Below are positions 62,676 to 64,000 of a stretch of DNA of 64,000 nt, in pieces. Each line of letters opens with the position of its first letter. Within the stretch, counting starts at the first letter, position 1. The stretch comes from Sisyra terminalis (taxonomy: Eukaryota > Arthropoda > Insecta > Neuroptera > Sisyridae): contig OY292278.1 in NCBI GenBank assembly GCA_958496175.1, positions 45,136,001 to 45,200,000 on the forward strand. The letters are read 5' to 3'. The notes under the pieces were generated by a model that searched no databases, was not told where the DNA came from, and saw only the letters and a program-made list of their open reading frames with translations. Position numbers and translations under genes: made by a program.

Positions 62676-63337
62676 AAGTGATTTTTTTTAAATTTTATCA
62701 ATTTTTAATCGTTTATAATTAATTGATTTTTTTTTAAGTTTTTTGCATTAAATATCAATATTATTAATAATAAAGTTTGAAAATACATGAAAAAAATCAA
62801 TAATTGTTTTTTTCCAAAATCCCAATTGATTTCCAATGAATCTGAATGAATTCCAATGATTTTTTTTTATTTGGAGATTTTCGTCAATCTACATTTCATT
62901 AGATAAAAAAGCTAATGAAAGCAAAAATTGATTATTTTTTTATTAAAACTGGACTTGCATTGCTTTCAAAGAAAACTACTTACTTGTATGTATTTTTATC
63001 GAAAAGCTTACGATTTTTATCTGATCAAGTCCACGAAATCGAGAAAACCTTTCCCAAGATTATTTCAATTCATGTCTTTTACGCTGTTTTTTTTCGGGTG
63101 TTACTCCATTTCCTAAGCGATAAATCACAAAATATTTTCCACCGTCATTTTCAAGCTCTCGAGAATTCGAAGCAAAAAAACAAAAAAACTTAAGAGAAAA
63201 TTGATGTTACTTTATGTTGAATGACATACAAACACCTATGAGGTGTCAAGGTGAACTTTAAAAACATGAAAACTATTTCTTTAGATGGAAACTTTGGATG
63301 GATTTGACAGTGTTGTGGTTGTAATATTCCACAAGAA
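62676..63337. other. Stretch without recognised genes
   Basis: AT-rich. A plus-strand frame at 62915-63193 is lysine-rich at its end and has no recognised domain. Confidence 0.35.
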
Positions 63338-63495
63338 GCACGTTGTAATTTATATGGTTCGAAAAATTTTGTTGAAATTCATAATTGAATGTCGATTTAA
63401 AGCAGAGATCTAGAACTGGGGAGCTTTTGGATTGATATAAAATTAACAATTAGTTATAAAAATGGTCAAAAATTTCCGATTTCATATTATATTAT
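63338..63495. repeat. Dispersed repeat, inverted copy of 27415-27570
   Basis: Contains AATTTATATGGTTCGA, GAATGTCGATTTAAA and AGATCTAGAACTG, matching the reverse complement of 27415-27570 with scattered substitutions. Part of an unclassified family. Confidence 0.7.
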
Positions 63496-63950
63496 ATATG
63501 TACGTTCTTTATTTGTAAATTGATTATGGTTTCAAGCTCATCAATTGGACTATTTTTTTATTGACTTTGGTCAACGTTTTATTAAAATTTTCACTGAAAA
63601 ATTATCCAAAAATACACAAAAGAGGCAATTTTTTAAAATTTTGCTGCCTTAAATCGTAAAAATCTAATCAAAGTTTGACTACTTCGAAAAACTATGATAA
63701 TTTTTAAAAGGGGTTTATATAAGTGAACATTAAAAGATGTTAATTAACGCCAGATATTAATTTTTATATAGGTGATTTGCACGCCAGATTTAAACATTTA
63801 ACTCCAAAATAGACGTATAATTTAAGTATAAAACGATAACACAAGTATGTACTAAATAGAATTAAAAACGCTAAATAGCATACATTTTGAGGTCAAAAAA
63901 GTAAATTTATTGAATAATTAATGCTTTCTTTGCTTTTTATGGGTGTTCAT

Positions 63951-64000
63951 TACACTGATTCAAAAAAAATGATGATTTTTTTTTTAATTATATCGAAAAT
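63951..64000. mobile_element. Left end of foldback element P3 (CACTGATTC family), cut by window
   Basis: TACACTGATTCAAAAAAAAT and the following TTAATTATATCGAAAAT match the start of P1 and P2. The rest lies beyond the window. Confidence 0.75.

Overview
The window is nuclear DNA of an arthropod, most likely an insect. It is very AT-rich, has GT-AG introns of about 50-65 bp, carries metazoan gene families (an SLC6-type transporter and an STK32/YANK kinase tail), and is full of Penelope-like, mariner, LINE, Helitron-like, THAP and SWIM-type transposon remnants. I cannot assign an order or species. No prokaryotic features (operons, Shine-Dalgarno sites, CRISPR) are present. All identities and alignments were judged by eye.

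Layout. (1) 1-14.4 kb: a tandem satellite with a 341-bp monomer, entering from outside the window and partly organised in higher-order blocks of five (1705 bp) and two (682 bp) monomers. (2) 14.3-21.6 kb: a giant imperfect palindrome, with arms of about 3.2 kb around a 0.76-kb spacer. Each arm holds a second palindrome of about 2.2 kb, bounded by tRNA-like A-box/B-box sequences and carrying TGACGTCA and TATCGATA sites. (3) 21.5-24.5 kb: the same satellite in opposite orientation, so satellite arrays flank the palindrome symmetrically. (4) 24.5-36 kb: gene-poor DNA with foldback elements of about 1 kb, a SWIM-type transposon remnant and a pair of inverted hammerhead-ribozyme-like motifs.

(5) 36.2-48.4 kb: one nine-exon gene on the plus strand that I reconstructed exon by exon. 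It encodes a complete but very divergent SLC6-family (neurotransmitter:sodium symporter) protein of 646 residues. Six introns are tiny; the other two (5.1 and 4.7 kb) are filled with nested Penelope-like elements, foldbacks, a LINE fragment and a tRNA-like sequence. (6) 49-55 kb: a Harbinger-like MITE, a mariner remnant and three foldbacks with perfect 8-bp target duplications. (7) 55.3-56.3 kb: the last three coding exons of an STK32 (YANK) kinase on the minus strand; its kinase domain lies outside the window or was not found. A Helitron-like N-terminal fragment lies just upstream. (8) 57-64 kb: no recognised host gene; a 1.6-kb palindrome inside a diverged tandem duplication, a broken THAP fragment, and the start of another foldback at the window edge.

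The most distinctive content is twofold. One is the satellite / palindrome-of-palindromes / inverted-satellite block. The other is a set of near-perfect foldback elements with different termini that share internal words (AGCTCTTAATATTAATATTAAG-like and GCTCTACAAAA) and insert into genes and into each other. They look like non-autonomous hAT-type elements that would be transcribed as long hairpin RNAs.
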